A stretch of DNA of 64,000 bases from Legionella quateirensis (lineage in GTDB: Bacteria; Pseudomonadota; Gammaproteobacteria; Legionellales; Legionellaceae): NCBI RefSeq assembly GCF_001467955.1, contig NZ_LNYR01000049.1:148403-212402 (forward strand), read 5' to 3'. A program made the position numbers and the translations under genes. Shown here piece after piece: positions 36,449-46,123 of the stretch (position 1 is the first letter of the stretch; each line of letters begins with the position of its first letter). Under the pieces are notes generated by a model. The model did not search any database. It saw only the letters and a program-made list of their open reading frames with translations, and was not told where the DNA came from.

Positions 36449-36955
36449 CTAAAAACCATTAATCAGCACCAGGCCATTAGTATCTTTTCCATTGCTAATA
36501 TCGCAGAGCCATTCTACAACCAAATGGGAGTGATGATGGAGCGGATCAAAATAGTCAACATATAGTGTTGCAGTATCATCATCAAAAACACTCAATCGAC
36601 CGAAAACAGACCAGAATACCCCAGGAACAGGCAACTCTACAGAGCTGGTCATTGTTGTGGTCACAGTATCCTTTAATTGACCGTTGACTCGTACATTATA
36701 ATGCAGGTATTGAGTAAAGTTAAATCGGGTAGATGCGCCAATAAGATTTTGCGCAAGTTGGCTCTGGATTGTCGGATCCGTAATCTGGCATCTATCCAGA
36801 TGAATAATTGCCTTAACATCATTTCCACTCTCAACAGCTTTGACCAGCTGCGTAAAATTGAGAATTAACGGGTTATTCGTAGTAATATCGGCATGAGCAT
36901 TATTAATTACCAGACACAATATAATTAAAGATACTGATTCAGTCCAAGTTTTCAT
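36449..36955 (-). CDS. VirK-family secreted protein
   Basis: A 168-aa protein with a cleavable signal peptide (ending NNAHA) and the VirK pattern. The pattern consists of a central NFTQLVKAVESGNDVKAII, a cysteine in LDRCQI and the ending YVDYFDPLHHHSHLVVEWLC. VirK was first noted in the Agrobacterium Ti plasmid; its function is not known, and small secreted relatives are present in Legionella. Two cysteines could form a disulfide in the periplasm. The gene is monocistronic, with an AGAGGA box upstream of the ATG. Confidence 0.7.
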   Translation of the reverse strand: MKTWTESVSLIILCLVINNAHADITTNNPLILNFTQLVKAVESGNDVKAIIHLDRCQITDPTIQSQLAQNLIGASTRFNFTQYLHYNVRVNGQLKDTVTTTMTSSVELPVPGVFWSVFGRLSVFDDDTATLYVDYFDPLHHHSHLVVEWLCDISNGKDTNGLVLINGF

Positions 36956-37335
36956 AAATAGTCCTCTTTTATCAGTATTAATTAGATTTCTTATTAGCTC
37001 GTCATGCCGAGCAAACTGACGGCTCTACTAATGAATCTTCTACTCATTTCTAAAACCCCTCTATTGCTCTATTCTGCCAACATATAGGTGACATCAACCA
37101 GTAAGAGAATCTCAGGTAAGAACCACGAAATACCTCCAATATTCACTGAGAACTACAGTTTAATCCCCTTTGTTAATGCCTGCAATTTAATTTAAGTGTA
37201 TTATCTTAATACATATTTCGCCAGAAAATTTAATTTTATTTGAATTGATTGGTTTAAATTCCAAGTTCGGTGATAATAGATAATTAAATCAGAGTGAAGC
37301 CTACTCTTTATATAAACCTTACATCCAGAGTGACA
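36956..37335. other. Intergenic stretch without a recognised feature
   Basis: About 380 bp between divergent virK and dedA. It is AT-rich, with no open frame of useful length, no strong palindrome and no clear consensus promoter to my eye. It must hold promoters for both genes. Confidence 0.5.
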
Positions 37336-37986
37336 ATGCATTATTTACATGACCTGATTCATTATATCCTTCATATAGACATTTATTTGAATACCTTTGT
37401 TTCAACCTATGGATTTTGGACCTATCTGGCATTATTTGCAGTGATTTTCTGTGAAACCGGGTTAGTTGTTACCCCTATTCTTCCTGGAGACTCCCTGTTA
37501 TTTGCTGCAGGTAGTATCGCGGCTCAACCGGGCAATCCTTTGAGTTTCATTGTCTTATTGGTAGTACTGTTCATTGCCTCAGTGCTGGGCAATCAGGTGA
37601 ATTTCCTTATCGGCAGAGTGTTAGGCCCTCATATCTTTAACTCTAAAAAATCCTGGTTACTCAATAAAAAACACTTACAGGAAACCCATGTTTTTTATGA
37701 AAAACATGGAGGGAAAACGCTGATTTTTGCTCGTTTTCTGCCAATAATCCGTACTTTTGCACCGTTCATTGCTGGTATTGGTACTATGGAAGTAATGCAT
37801 TTTTCACTTTACAATCTTATTGGCGCTCTGCTTTGGATTGGTAGTCTTCTAAGCCTTGGCTACTTTTTAGGCTCACTTCCCATTGTTAAAGAAAATTTTG
37901 CACTGGTAATCTATGGAGTCATTTTAATTTCACTATTGCCGCCAATCATTACTTTTATAGGTAAAAAAAACCGTACTGCCCGTTAA
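37336..37986 (+). CDS. DedA-family membrane protein
   Basis: A protein of about 216 aa of the DedA (SNARE-associated/VTT) family, polytopic in the inner membrane. Bacterial DedA proteins act as lipid flippases or support membrane homeostasis. The family's core is clear: FCETGLVVTPILPGDSLLF near the N-terminus, then the positively charged loop FYEKHGGKTLIFARFLPIIR and TFAPFIAGIGTM. The frame is open from a GTG at 37294, but the ATG at 37336 (MHYLHDL) gives the usual DedA N-terminus. A terminator-like hairpin follows. It is monocistronic. Confidence 0.88.
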   Translation: MHYLHDLIHYILHIDIYLNTFVSTYGFWTYLALFAVIFCETGLVVTPILPGDSLLFAAGSIAAQPGNPLSFIVLLVVLFIASVLGNQVNFLIGRVLGPHIFNSKKSWLLNKKHLQETHVFYEKHGGKTLIFARFLPIIRTFAPFIAGIGTMEVMHFSLYNLIGALLWIGSLLSLGYFLGSLPIVKENFALVIYGVILISLLPPIITFIGKKNRTAR

Positions 37987-38011
37987 AAAATAATGAAACT
38001 CCCACATACAA

Positions 38012-38042
38012 AACCCGGGCTCTAACAATTCAACCCCGGGTT
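38012..38042 (+). terminator. Hairpin terminator after dedA
   Basis: The arms aacccggg and cccgggtt pair perfectly around a 15-base loop, 25 bases after the dedA stop, followed by ttaattgtat. The stem is strong but the T-tract is short. Confidence 0.55.
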
Positions 38043-38136
38043 AATTGTATCAGTTAAACCATCTTCCGGAGCGCCGTATATTTTAAACAGATACACCGCT
38101 CGTAGTCTCAACGTTAATTAGAAAAAATCCGACCAT

Positions 38137-40419
38137 TTATCTTCTATTCGTAGTACTCAGAGGTGTAACATTTAAAGTAGTAATTAACGTTTTAAGCAAC
38201 GTATTAAACTGTTTGGAAGTACTCTCCAAAGAGGGCTTGGGTCTGTCCATCTGCAGTTCATTGAGCAACATTGTTCTATACGAATGGGCATAAGTATTAC
38301 CATTCTTACTGTCTTTCAAAAAATTAACCAACATTCTTTTCGCATCATTATAATTGCTTACTTTGGCAAACTCTTCATTAAACTGATGAGCTCGTGCTCG
38401 ACCAGTACTGCCATGTCGATGAAAGAAGGAAAAATAACAATATTTTTCACTGTAGTCTGTGTAGGCGATTGTAGCATTCGCAATAGATTGTTTTAAACGG
38501 ACCAATTTGTTTTCATCGCTTTCTTCTGGTTTTAAAGCAGATGAACTCTCTCTCTTTTTTATAGATGGGACAAGATCATGCGTTTTTTGAGCTTCAGAGG
38601 AACGATTTGGTTCTAAACGAGAAGGAGTATCAGTTACTATTTGCGAAGTGGAAGGTACAACAGCTATTGGGCTTTGTGAAACTGTAACTGGACTTTGATC
38701 ATCCGTCACGGCGTTCAATCTATTTTCAGTGATCGTTTCATGATGTAACTGTTCAGATTTCAATTTTGGTGAATCGTAGGCAAGTGCCGTGTTCGCCCTT
38801 TTGGCGCTAATCAGTTCAGTCACCCAATGAGCATTATTCTGGTTCCTTAGGGTAATTGTATGACGCTCTGGTACATCATGAAACTCATGAATTGGATGAG
38901 CATTCTCATAAATATGAAGATTAACCTCAAAGGCTCTTGCCAAATAATCCAGATCCAAATGAGTTCCCCAATACGCTTGCTGAGTAATATTACTCATGGA
39001 ATCAATAATCGGTGAAGTTGAACTGGGAATTGTATCTTGTGTTATTGATGTCTGAACAACATCTTCACCGTACATCAGGTTTAAAAATAATGGTACTAAA
39101 GTCAAATGTTCAAAATTTTCTATTACCTGTGACCGATCAATATCAGCTACAGCGATTTGTATGACGTCTGAATTGGCAAATTCGTTGTAATGAGGATCGA
39201 TATCTTGAGGATCATTGTAATACAGCGCGGCAAAATTTATAAAATTACTGTTTGCCACTAATTGAGCATAATCTTCTTTAGGATTGGCACAGGCCTCTTT
39301 TAATTCTCTGAGACGATAATGATAATCTAGTAATCTTAATGTGGTTTGCAATTGATCCAATAATTCATTATTTGGCAAATCAACGTTAAAATTAATAATC
39401 GCATCAAATTGATATCGCAAGGATGCATCATAGGCAACCAAGCGTTCGAACATCAGTTTGCTTTTATAACTGTTTTCTTCCTGAATAATATTAATTAATC
39501 CAATCGCGAATGCATAAAAAGCACAATCTCCAGCACCGGGATTATCAACTTCTTCGGAGTGAAGTTGAACTTCATCTACGTTCTCTTGATCTGCCAATAT
39601 TAATTGCAGATCTCGTGGCGCATCAACCGATTTTACTCCATGAAATGCCTCCAGTGAAGTCAAACCTAATTTCTGTGGACCGAATTGAACTACCGACTCA
39701 AAGTCAGCGTCACTACACAGTACATTCCAATGTTGCTCTCTATTTTGTAATCTAATTTGAATAAGTTCCTCGGAAGGATGTTCTAATCCATTTTCAATTA
39801 AATTTAAAGATAGAGCATCGGTCATCCCTTTTAATTCTGCGCAACTGTAACCTCTTTGAAAGGCATTGGGATCAGCCATTATTAATTGCATCAATAATTC
39901 CAGATAAAAACCAGCCTGGTCTTTTACCAAATTTTTAATAGTGCTAAAGTCCTGATTGTGATCCCAATTCTGAATTAATGGTATAAGTTTTGTGATGAAG
40001 TCCTGCCTGTCCTTAAGATTCAAATTATCGATTTTAGGACAATTACTGTAATTCATATGATAAGGCGCAACGTGACTAACAATAGACTCTTTATTATTTC
40101 GAATAAAATGAGTCAGTTCATTTAAAACGTCATTTTCCAGTTTTTCCTGATATTGTTGATTTAATTTAAACAGGACAGGAGCTAAAATTAGTTCCCAATC
40201 CCTGGAGTTATTATAGTAGTTCAGCCATTTTTTTAAATTTTCCCAGGTTTGGGGTCTAAATTGTGGATGATGTCGACCACACTCCTGCAGGAATCGTTGA
40301 TATCCAGGCGTGTCTTTTTTACCGTCCAATCGACCGCTTTTTATTTCAACAGCCAGCCCAATTGCCAGCGCATTAAATAAACAAGCTCCATCGCCTGTAG
40401 CTTCAATTACTTTACTCAT
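38137..40419 (-). CDS. lotA: Two-domain OTU deubiquitinase, LotA-like Dot/Icm effector
   Basis: A 760-aa protein with two OTU cysteine-protease domains. OTU1 has Cys13 in EATGDGACLFNALA and a candidate His230 in REQHWNVL. OTU2 has Cys299 in NPGAGDCAFYAFAIG, WGTHLDLDYLARAF near 485 and His531 in NNAHWVTEL. Beyond residue 540 lies a polar Ser/Thr-rich linker and a helical C-terminus. L. pneumophila LotA (Lem21) is a two-OTU effector with catalytic C13 and C303, as I recall, cleaving ubiquitin chains on the Legionella vacuole. The start at 40419 (MSKVIEA) puts the first cysteine at exactly 13; the frame extends seven codons upstream. The four-residue shift at the second cysteine suggests a variant strain or related species. 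It is probably monocistronic. Confidence 0.85.
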   Translation of the reverse strand: MSKVIEATGDGACLFNALAIGLAVEIKSGRLDGKKDTPGYQRFLQECGRHHPQFRPQTWENLKKWLNYYNNSRDWELILAPVLFKLNQQYQEKLENDVLNELTHFIRNNKESIVSHVAPYHMNYSNCPKIDNLNLKDRQDFITKLIPLIQNWDHNQDFSTIKNLVKDQAGFYLELLMQLIMADPNAFQRGYSCAELKGMTDALSLNLIENGLEHPSEELIQIRLQNREQHWNVLCSDADFESVVQFGPQKLGLTSLEAFHGVKSVDAPRDLQLILADQENVDEVQLHSEEVDNPGAGDCAFYAFAIGLINIIQEENSYKSKLMFERLVAYDASLRYQFDAIINFNVDLPNNELLDQLQTTLRLLDYHYRLRELKEACANPKEDYAQLVANSNFINFAALYYNDPQDIDPHYNEFANSDVIQIAVADIDRSQVIENFEHLTLVPLFLNLMYGEDVVQTSITQDTIPSSTSPIIDSMSNITQQAYWGTHLDLDYLARAFEVNLHIYENAHPIHEFHDVPERHTITLRNQNNAHWVTELISAKRANTALAYDSPKLKSEQLHHETITENRLNAVTDDQSPVTVSQSPIAVVPSTSQIVTDTPSRLEPNRSSEAQKTHDLVPSIKKRESSSALKPEESDENKLVRLKQSIANATIAYTDYSEKYCYFSFFHRHGSTGRARAHQFNEEFAKVSNYNDAKRMLVNFLKDSKNGNTYAHSYRTMLLNELQMDRPKPSLESTSKQFNTLLKTLITTLNVTPLSTTNRR

Positions 40420-40515
40420 GAACCACCCCAAGGAATGCACTGAAAATCAATTTAATGATCATATATTATCCTCCAAGATCATAAAGTAGTCAATGGATTG
40501 GCCTATGAGCACACC

Positions 40516-41220
40516 TCAAACAGTACTTATAAAATTCATAATCCATTGAGCTATCAAGGCGTCGTCTTCATGTAATTCCAATGATTTAATTCCTTGGGCA
40601 AATATATGCTCATCAACCGCATCCTCTCGAGAAATCATTAAATCGCGTGAATATTCTTTAGTGAACTCGGGATGGCCTTGAATTGAAAAAAAATGGGTTC
40701 CAATTTGCATCAGATAATTAGGGCAAAAATCGCTTCCAGCCAGTACCTGAGCATCTTGAGGTAACGCTACAACCTGATCTTGATGACTGACCAGGATATT
40801 AAATTCATTTTTAAAGGGCTTCATCCAATCTTTTTGTTGCACAATTTGATTTTGAGACATACCCACTCCCCAGCCTTTGGGTGATTTGATTACTGTTCCC
40901 CCCATGGCTTTGGCAATTAACTGATGACCAAAACAAATGCCAATAACCTTCTTTTGAGCTGCATGCAAAGTACGAATGAATTCTTCAAGTTGAGCTATCC
41001 ATGGATATCCATCATTTACACCATGACGACTCCCGGTAATTAGATAGGCATCCACTGCATGAATATCGGTGGGCAGCACTTCATTCTCTGCATCAAAAAC
41101 TATAAATTCAATATTGGGATCTACAGGATGCAAAAGATTGGCAAACATCTCTGGATAGTGTCCATGCTGTTCAACAAAGACATCACTCACCCTATCACAT
41201 TTAAGAATACCTATTTTCAT
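40516..41220 (-). CDS. Class I glutamine amidotransferase-like hydrolase
   Basis: A 234-aa stand-alone class I glutamine amidotransferase domain. The nucleophile is Cys96 in GICFGHQLIAKAMGG, and the His-Glu pair is at His183/Glu185 in IQGHPEFTKEY. Stand-alone members include enzymes that hydrolyse gamma-glutamyl amides. It starts at a TAATG overlap with the iron alcohol dehydrogenase gene and is the last gene of the four-gene operon led by a glutamine synthetase-like ligase. Removal of a gamma-glutamyl group at the end of that pathway is the most sensible role, though this is inferred. It could also act on free glutamine for an unknown partner. Confidence 0.82.
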   Translation of the reverse strand: MKIGILKCDRVSDVFVEQHGHYPEMFANLLHPVDPNIEFIVFDAENEVLPTDIHAVDAYLITGSRHGVNDGYPWIAQLEEFIRTLHAAQKKVIGICFGHQLIAKAMGGTVIKSPKGWGVGMSQNQIVQQKDWMKPFKNEFNILVSHQDQVVALPQDAQVLAGSDFCPNYLMQIGTHFFSIQGHPEFTKEYSRDLMISREDAVDEHIFAQGIKSLELHEDDALIAQWIMNFISTV

Positions 41221-42380
41221 TACTTTCCCTTAGCTTCTTCCAGAATAGCTCTATAGTGTTCCTGATCAAACAGAATGGGATTAGAACCAGCCGCCGCATC
41301 TTCTGTAGCCATGCGTGCTACACGATCCAATTGAGCGCCATCTATACCTAGTTGCGACAGAGTATGTTCAATTCCCAATTCCAACCGCATTTGAAAAATC
41401 CAGTCCATAAACCCGTCAAACCCATTAGCCAAAGATAAATAATTGGCCATACGAATTATTTTACTTTCAATCGCTGGTCGATTTGCCATCAAAACATAGG
41501 GCATCAAAATCGCATTAAGCCGACCATGATGAGCGTCATATAATGCACCTAAAGGATGAGCAAGCGCATGCATGGCTCCCAAACCTCTTTGGAACGCGGT
41601 AGCACCCATCGCAGAAGCCACTAACATATTCGTTCGAGCCTCCAAATCATTACCATTTTGATACGCTCTGATCAAATAGTCCTTGATCAAACGAACGCCC
41701 TCCATAGCAATTCCTTCAGCCATGGGATGATAATAGGTGGCACAATAAGCTTCGAGACAATGCGATAAAGCGTCCATCCCAGTAGCCGCAGTAAGGGATG
41801 GAGGTAAACCCAATGTTAACTCAGGATCCATAATGACAATCGCTGGGAGCATACCAGGATGAAAGATTATCTTTTTAATCTGTTGTTCTGTATCCGTTAT
41901 TACTGATGCTCGCCCTACTTCTGAGCCAGTTCCCGCAGTCGTAGGTATGGCAACAACAGGAGCCATGGCAGAAACCTGAACACGCTTCCAATTATCACCC
42001 ACATCTTCAAAATCCCATAGTGGCCGGTTTTGACCAACCATTAAAGCGATTGCCTTGGCCGCATCAAGACCTGAACCACCACCCAAAGCAATAACTCCAT
42101 CGTGCTGGCCTAGCTGGTAGGCTTTAACCCCAGCCATAACCTGTTCGCCAGTCGGATTTGCTTTAATTTGACTAAAAACACCAACATGTAAATCAGCAGC
42201 GCGACATATTTGCATGATGTTGGCTACCATTAATGTGGCAGCAAGACCCGGGTCTGTAACCAATAATGGCGCTTTCATGCCTAATTCTTTACACGCGCTG
42301 GCCAGCTCCTGAATTCGCCCTGGACCAACCCGAACCCGGGTTGGATAATTCCAGTTAGCGGTTAACGATTGATTGTTCAT
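41220..42380 (-). CDS. Iron-containing alcohol dehydrogenase
   Basis: A 386-aa member of the group III (iron-dependent) alcohol dehydrogenases. The NAD-binding motif GGGSGLDAAKAIAL and GTGSEVGRASVIT are conserved. The metal-binding histidine region is DALSHCLEAYCATYYHP, and a further histidine pair occurs in HALAHPLGALYDAHHGRLN. It should interconvert an alcohol and an aldehyde. It lies 22 bases after the aldehyde dehydrogenase gene and overlaps the amidotransferase gene by one base. An alcohol-to-aldehyde-to-acid sequence with the neighbouring aldehyde dehydrogenase is likely. Confidence 0.9.
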   Translation of the reverse strand: MNNQSLTANWNYPTRVRVGPGRIQELASACKELGMKAPLLVTDPGLAATLMVANIMQICRAADLHVGVFSQIKANPTGEQVMAGVKAYQLGQHDGVIALGGGSGLDAAKAIALMVGQNRPLWDFEDVGDNWKRVQVSAMAPVVAIPTTAGTGSEVGRASVITDTEQQIKKIIFHPGMLPAIVIMDPELTLGLPPSLTAATGMDALSHCLEAYCATYYHPMAEGIAMEGVRLIKDYLIRAYQNGNDLEARTNMLVASAMGATAFQRGLGAMHALAHPLGALYDAHHGRLNAILMPYVLMANRPAIESKIIRMANYLSLANGFDGFMDWIFQMRLELGIEHTLSQLGIDGAQLDRVARMATEDAAAGSNPILFDQEHYRAILEEAKGK

Positions 42381-42402
42381 AAAAATAGATTCCTTTTTAC
42401 TT

Positions 42403-43794
42403 TTAAATACTGGTTTTTATATGAAAAGATTTCGGACGAGTCATATGCTCATAACCTAGGGTAGACAAGGTGCATCCTCGCCCGGAATTCTTCACTCCAG
42501 TCCAGGCTAAAGCGGGATCCAGGTAATCGCAACGATTGATGAAAAAAGTACCTGTATGTAATTGTTCACCGATGTTAATTCCCTGTTTAATATCCGTGGT
42601 GAATACTGCCGCTGTTAAGCCAAAAGAACTGTCATTCATTAAACGTATTGCTTCTTCATCATTCTTAACTGACATAATCCCTACTGCAGGACCGAAAGTC
42701 TCCTCGGTCATAATCCGCATGCTGTGGTTTACCTGAGTCAAAATCTGCGGCGCCATATAGGGTGTTCCAGGTTTATCCATTTTAAAATCAGCGCTGTTAA
42801 TATGAGCCACAGCGCCTTGCTCTATAGCTTCCTGAATTTGATTACGAACAAAATCAGCCGATTCAGCTCGAACCAGAGGGCCTAAGGTCGTTTCCGGATC
42901 ATCAGATCGACCTAATTGGTATTGATTCACCAGATGTACTGCTTTATTAACGAATTCTTCATAGACGTCTTGATGTACATAAATACGCTCTATACCGCAA
43001 CAGGATTGGCCTGAGTTAAAAAATGCCCCATCAATTGCTGTTTCCACTGCATGATCCAGATTCGCGTCAGCACGAATGTATGCAGGATCTTTGCCTCCTA
43101 ATTCAAGACCCACGTTAATGAAGCGACCAGTGACTGCACGCTCCACCATTTCCCCACCGGATACAGAACCAGTAAACGCAATTGAATTAATCAACTCGGA
43201 TTGAATTAATTGTTCGGTATCAGAATGAGTAAGATGCAAAAATTGAAATACTCCTTGTGGCAAACGAGCTTTTTTAAATGCGTCATCAAAACGCTCTGCT
43301 ACTAATGGGGTTTGCGCGGAATGCTTCAAGATCACCGCATTACCCGCCATTATGGCTGGAATAATTGCATTTACCGCGGTGAGAAAAGGATAATTCCAAG
43401 GGGCAATTACAAAAACCACACCTAGTGGTTCTCTTTTAATATATCGGATAAAACCTGTTTTTTCAGGTAACTCTATGGGAGCCAGTGCGGAATGCGCAGC
43501 AGCAATCATATACCGTGCCCGTTCCTCCAAACCCTTAATTTCTCCTTGAGCGTAACGGATAGGCCGCCCCATTTGCCAGCACAGTTCCTCGGCTATTGCC
43601 TCCTTCTCTGCTACCAGGACATCTACAGCGGCATTACAGTATTCTTCGCGTTCTGCCAGGGAAGAACGACACCATAATTGTTGTGCTGAATGTGCCTTAA
43701 TTAAAGCCTGTTCCATTTCCTGTTGATTTGCATAAGATCGTTCGACATAGAGTGAGTTATCTATAGGTGAATAAGTTCTCAAAATTTCAGTCAT
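42403..43794 (-). CDS. Aldehyde dehydrogenase family protein
   Basis: A 463-aa NAD(P)-dependent aldehyde dehydrogenase. It contains the cofactor segment APWNYPFLTAVNAIIPAI, the NAD-loop IAFTGSVSGGEMVERA, the general base in LELGGKDPAYI, the catalytic cysteine in FNSGQSCCGIERI and EETFGPAVGI. It resembles the succinate semialdehyde/gamma-glutamyl-aldehyde type by length and motif order. It lies 42 bases downstream of the glutamine synthetase-like gene and upstream of the alcohol dehydrogenase, so it probably oxidises the aldehyde made by that enzyme. Substrate specificity is not readable from sequence alone. Confidence 0.9.
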   Translation of the reverse strand: MTEILRTYSPIDNSLYVERSYANQQEMEQALIKAHSAQQLWCRSSLAEREEYCNAAVDVLVAEKEAIAEELCWQMGRPIRYAQGEIKGLEERARYMIAAAHSALAPIELPEKTGFIRYIKREPLGVVFVIAPWNYPFLTAVNAIIPAIMAGNAVILKHSAQTPLVAERFDDAFKKARLPQGVFQFLHLTHSDTEQLIQSELINSIAFTGSVSGGEMVERAVTGRFINVGLELGGKDPAYIRADANLDHAVETAIDGAFFNSGQSCCGIERIYVHQDVYEEFVNKAVHLVNQYQLGRSDDPETTLGPLVRAESADFVRNQIQEAIEQGAVAHINSADFKMDKPGTPYMAPQILTQVNHSMRIMTEETFGPAVGIMSVKNDEEAIRLMNDSSFGLTAAVFTTDIKQGINIGEQLHTGTFFINRCDYLDPALAWTGVKNSGRGCTLSTLGYEHMTRPKSFHIKTSI

Positions 43795-43836
43795 TTTTAG
43801 TCCAATGTTATTCGATTAAATGAAACCTGAATTCGG

Positions 43837-45210
43837 TTAAATAATTTCAAAATAGCGGTCTAATTCCCAATCCGTTATATGTTTCCTGAATTCACGTTCT
43901 TCCCATTCCCTGGTTGCTGCAAAATGCTCAACAAATTCCCTTCCAAATAACTGGCCTGCCGCATTTGAAAATCGCAGATTTTGGGCTGCTTCCCATAAAG
44001 TTCGAGGTAAAGCCAATTCTTGATTATGGGTCTGTTCATAAGAATTCCCCTTTATTTCTGGTTCTGGTTCCCATTCCTGCTCTATGCCATACAATCCTGA
44101 ACCAATGGCAGCAGCCAGAGCCAGGTAAGGGTTGGCATCTGCAGAACCTAATCGATATTCAATGCGTTGGGATTTATCGCTTCCAGGAATGACTCGTAAG
44201 GCTGTAGTTCTGTTCTCTACTCCCCAGGTTGCATCGGTAGGTGCCCAATAGCCTGGTATTAATCGCGAATAACTGTTCACAGTGGGTGAAAACATAGCCA
44301 ATAATTCGGGCATTAATTTTTGTTGGCCAGCGAGAAAATGACGTTGAATTTTACTCATGTTATGAGTAGTTCCCGAATCATAAAAAGCAGATTTACCCCC
44401 ATCCCTATTTCTTAAAGACAGATGAATATGACCACTCTGCCCTGGGTAATTTGGAGACCACTTGGCCATAAAAGTTGCCATTTTATTATTGCGTTGGGCA
44501 AGAATTTTCATAAAGGTTTTAAACAACGCAGCCTTATCTCCTGCTGCTTCAGCCAAATCTACAGCTATAGCCGCTTCCAGAACTCCGGGGCCCGTTTCTG
44601 TATGCAGTCCCTCAATTGAAAAATCCATTCGTTGCGCCATATCGAGTATTTGATGATAAAACTCGGCATGAACCGTATTGCGAATAATTGAATAACCAAA
44701 ATTATCCGGAGTAATCGGTTTTAAATTTCGATAGCCTTTGGCACGAACACTTTCGGGAGTTTCATCAAAGACAAAAAATTCATATTCAAGGGCTGCATAA
44801 GCATCAAAGCCCATGTCTTCAGCCTTTTTAATCACACGTCTTAATACAGCGCGAGGGCAAATTGATTCGGCGTGTTGGTCAAACTCAGCCATAAACAACA
44901 ATTGATTGTCTTCGAAGACAATATCGCGGCAGGTGGAAGGGATAATACGGACATGCGCATCAGGATAACCCGTATGCCATCCAGTGTATTGTACGTTATC
45001 ATACAGTTTGTCTTTTGAGTCCCAACCTAAAATGACATCACAAAAAGCAAAACCATGTTCCAGAGCGGAAAAAAACTTTTCACGACTCATATATTTTCCA
45101 AGCATTACTCCATCAATATCAAATATCCCTACTTTGACATGAGTCAGTTGTCTTTCTTCAACAATGCGTTTTGCATCTTCAATAGAATGAACTTCTCTAG
45201 ACTTCAGCAT
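43837..45210 (-). CDS. Glutamine synthetase-like gamma-glutamylamine ligase
   Basis: A 457-aa protein of the glutamine synthetase fold. The Glu-rich metal site ALEYEFFVFDE, the ATP-site region SGHIHLSLRNRDG, the GVENRTTALRVIPG segment and YRLGSADANPYLALAA are present. Adaptor regions of the housekeeping GlnA dodecamer, such as the adenylylation tyrosine loop, are not obvious. Relatives (PuuA, GlnA3/4, IpuC) join glutamate to a primary amine, polyamine or amino alcohol. Leading an operon with aldehyde and alcohol dehydrogenases and an amidotransferase, it is more likely a gamma-glutamylamine ligase than nitrogen-assimilating GlnA. An AAGGATATG box sits at the start codon. Confidence 0.87.
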   Translation of the reverse strand: MLKSREVHSIEDAKRIVEERQLTHVKVGIFDIDGVMLGKYMSREKFFSALEHGFAFCDVILGWDSKDKLYDNVQYTGWHTGYPDAHVRIIPSTCRDIVFEDNQLLFMAEFDQHAESICPRAVLRRVIKKAEDMGFDAYAALEYEFFVFDETPESVRAKGYRNLKPITPDNFGYSIIRNTVHAEFYHQILDMAQRMDFSIEGLHTETGPGVLEAAIAVDLAEAAGDKAALFKTFMKILAQRNNKMATFMAKWSPNYPGQSGHIHLSLRNRDGGKSAFYDSGTTHNMSKIQRHFLAGQQKLMPELLAMFSPTVNSYSRLIPGYWAPTDATWGVENRTTALRVIPGSDKSQRIEYRLGSADANPYLALAAAIGSGLYGIEQEWEPEPEIKGNSYEQTHNQELALPRTLWEAAQNLRFSNAAGQLFGREFVEHFAATREWEEREFRKHITDWELDRYFEII

Positions 45211-45337
45211 GACATATCCTTATGTTTTAAATTGCTTTTTAATTTGAAGGAGAATGATATGTGAGTGTACCCTGTCAAAGATGTTTTCGCAAAAACACAA
45301 CCCACACCTTGAACTACCTGAAGTTCGCGAACAGAAC

Positions 45338-46123
45338 CTAATCAGAAATTAATAAACGTGACAGAATTCCGTTTTGAATCCAGCTTTTTAAAAAAGAAGC
45401 CGCTCTCATCCCCACTTCATCTACTGCAATCCATTGACACAATCCTTCACAAAGTTCTCCGAATGATAAACCCTGGCGCACCGCGTCCAAAGCCCAGGCC
45501 TCCTCTTCAGATAAACTGTAATATTGAATCAGATAGTCCTGTGTTCGCCAAACCACCCATGAAACTGCATTAGCACTTTTATTCCATTCCGGCAAATCCT
45601 GATCGTTGATTAGAGTGTGCCAAACAGGAATCGCATTCCAAAAATAATTCAATCGTTGTACTGATGGATGAAGCATAAACTGCAACCCTGCCCAGGATTC
45701 AGCGGGGACATTACCCATGTCCTGAATCATTAAAACCTGATCATCAGCTGCGTCAAACGCCAGAGTCATTTTCCATTCAAAATCTGCAAGTTCAGCCAGA
45801 TAAGCATAGGGTTTATCATAGTAATGTTGTACGTAATCGGCTAAAGCATCACCATACCATCTGATGGAGCGATAGGTTGAAGGATGAGCATCGATATAAC
45901 TGCTGCAGAGTTTATTAAATTCCTCGGTACCTAAATAAGCATGTAATGCGGGATAACTCGTTGTTAAACTCTCAATCAATCTCAATTTATAAGCATCACG
46001 ATAAATTCCAAGACGAGTATCCATTAAAACTCGTTCCGTTTGCTCGATAGAATGTTTGATATCAGGATGACCTGTTAACAAAAATTTTTGAAACTGACTC
46101 TGTAAATTAAGAAGCTCAGTCAT
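45338..46123 (-). CDS. bufC: DUF2063 RiPP maturation partner (HvfC/BufC type)
   Basis: A 261-aa protein with an N-terminal DUF2063 domain (QFQKFLLTGHPDI, RLGIYRDAYKLRLIESL, YPALHAYLG) and a helical/beta C-terminal half. In bufferin, Hvf and related operons this protein binds the precursor leader and presents it to the MNIO enzyme. Its start overlaps the end of the DUF692 gene by four bases (ATGA), so the two are translationally coupled and probably form a complex. It is the last gene of the three-gene RiPP operon. There is no DoxX-like partner gene next to it, unlike in many bufferin loci. Confidence 0.88.
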   Translation of the reverse strand: MTELLNLQSQFQKFLLTGHPDIKHSIEQTERVLMDTRLGIYRDAYKLRLIESLTTSYPALHAYLGTEEFNKLCSSYIDAHPSTYRSIRWYGDALADYVQHYYDKPYAYLAELADFEWKMTLAFDAADDQVLMIQDMGNVPAESWAGLQFMLHPSVQRLNYFWNAIPVWHTLINDQDLPEWNKSANAVSWVVWRTQDYLIQYYSLSEEEAWALDAVRQGLSFGELCEGLCQWIAVDEVGMRAASFLKSWIQNGILSRLLISD

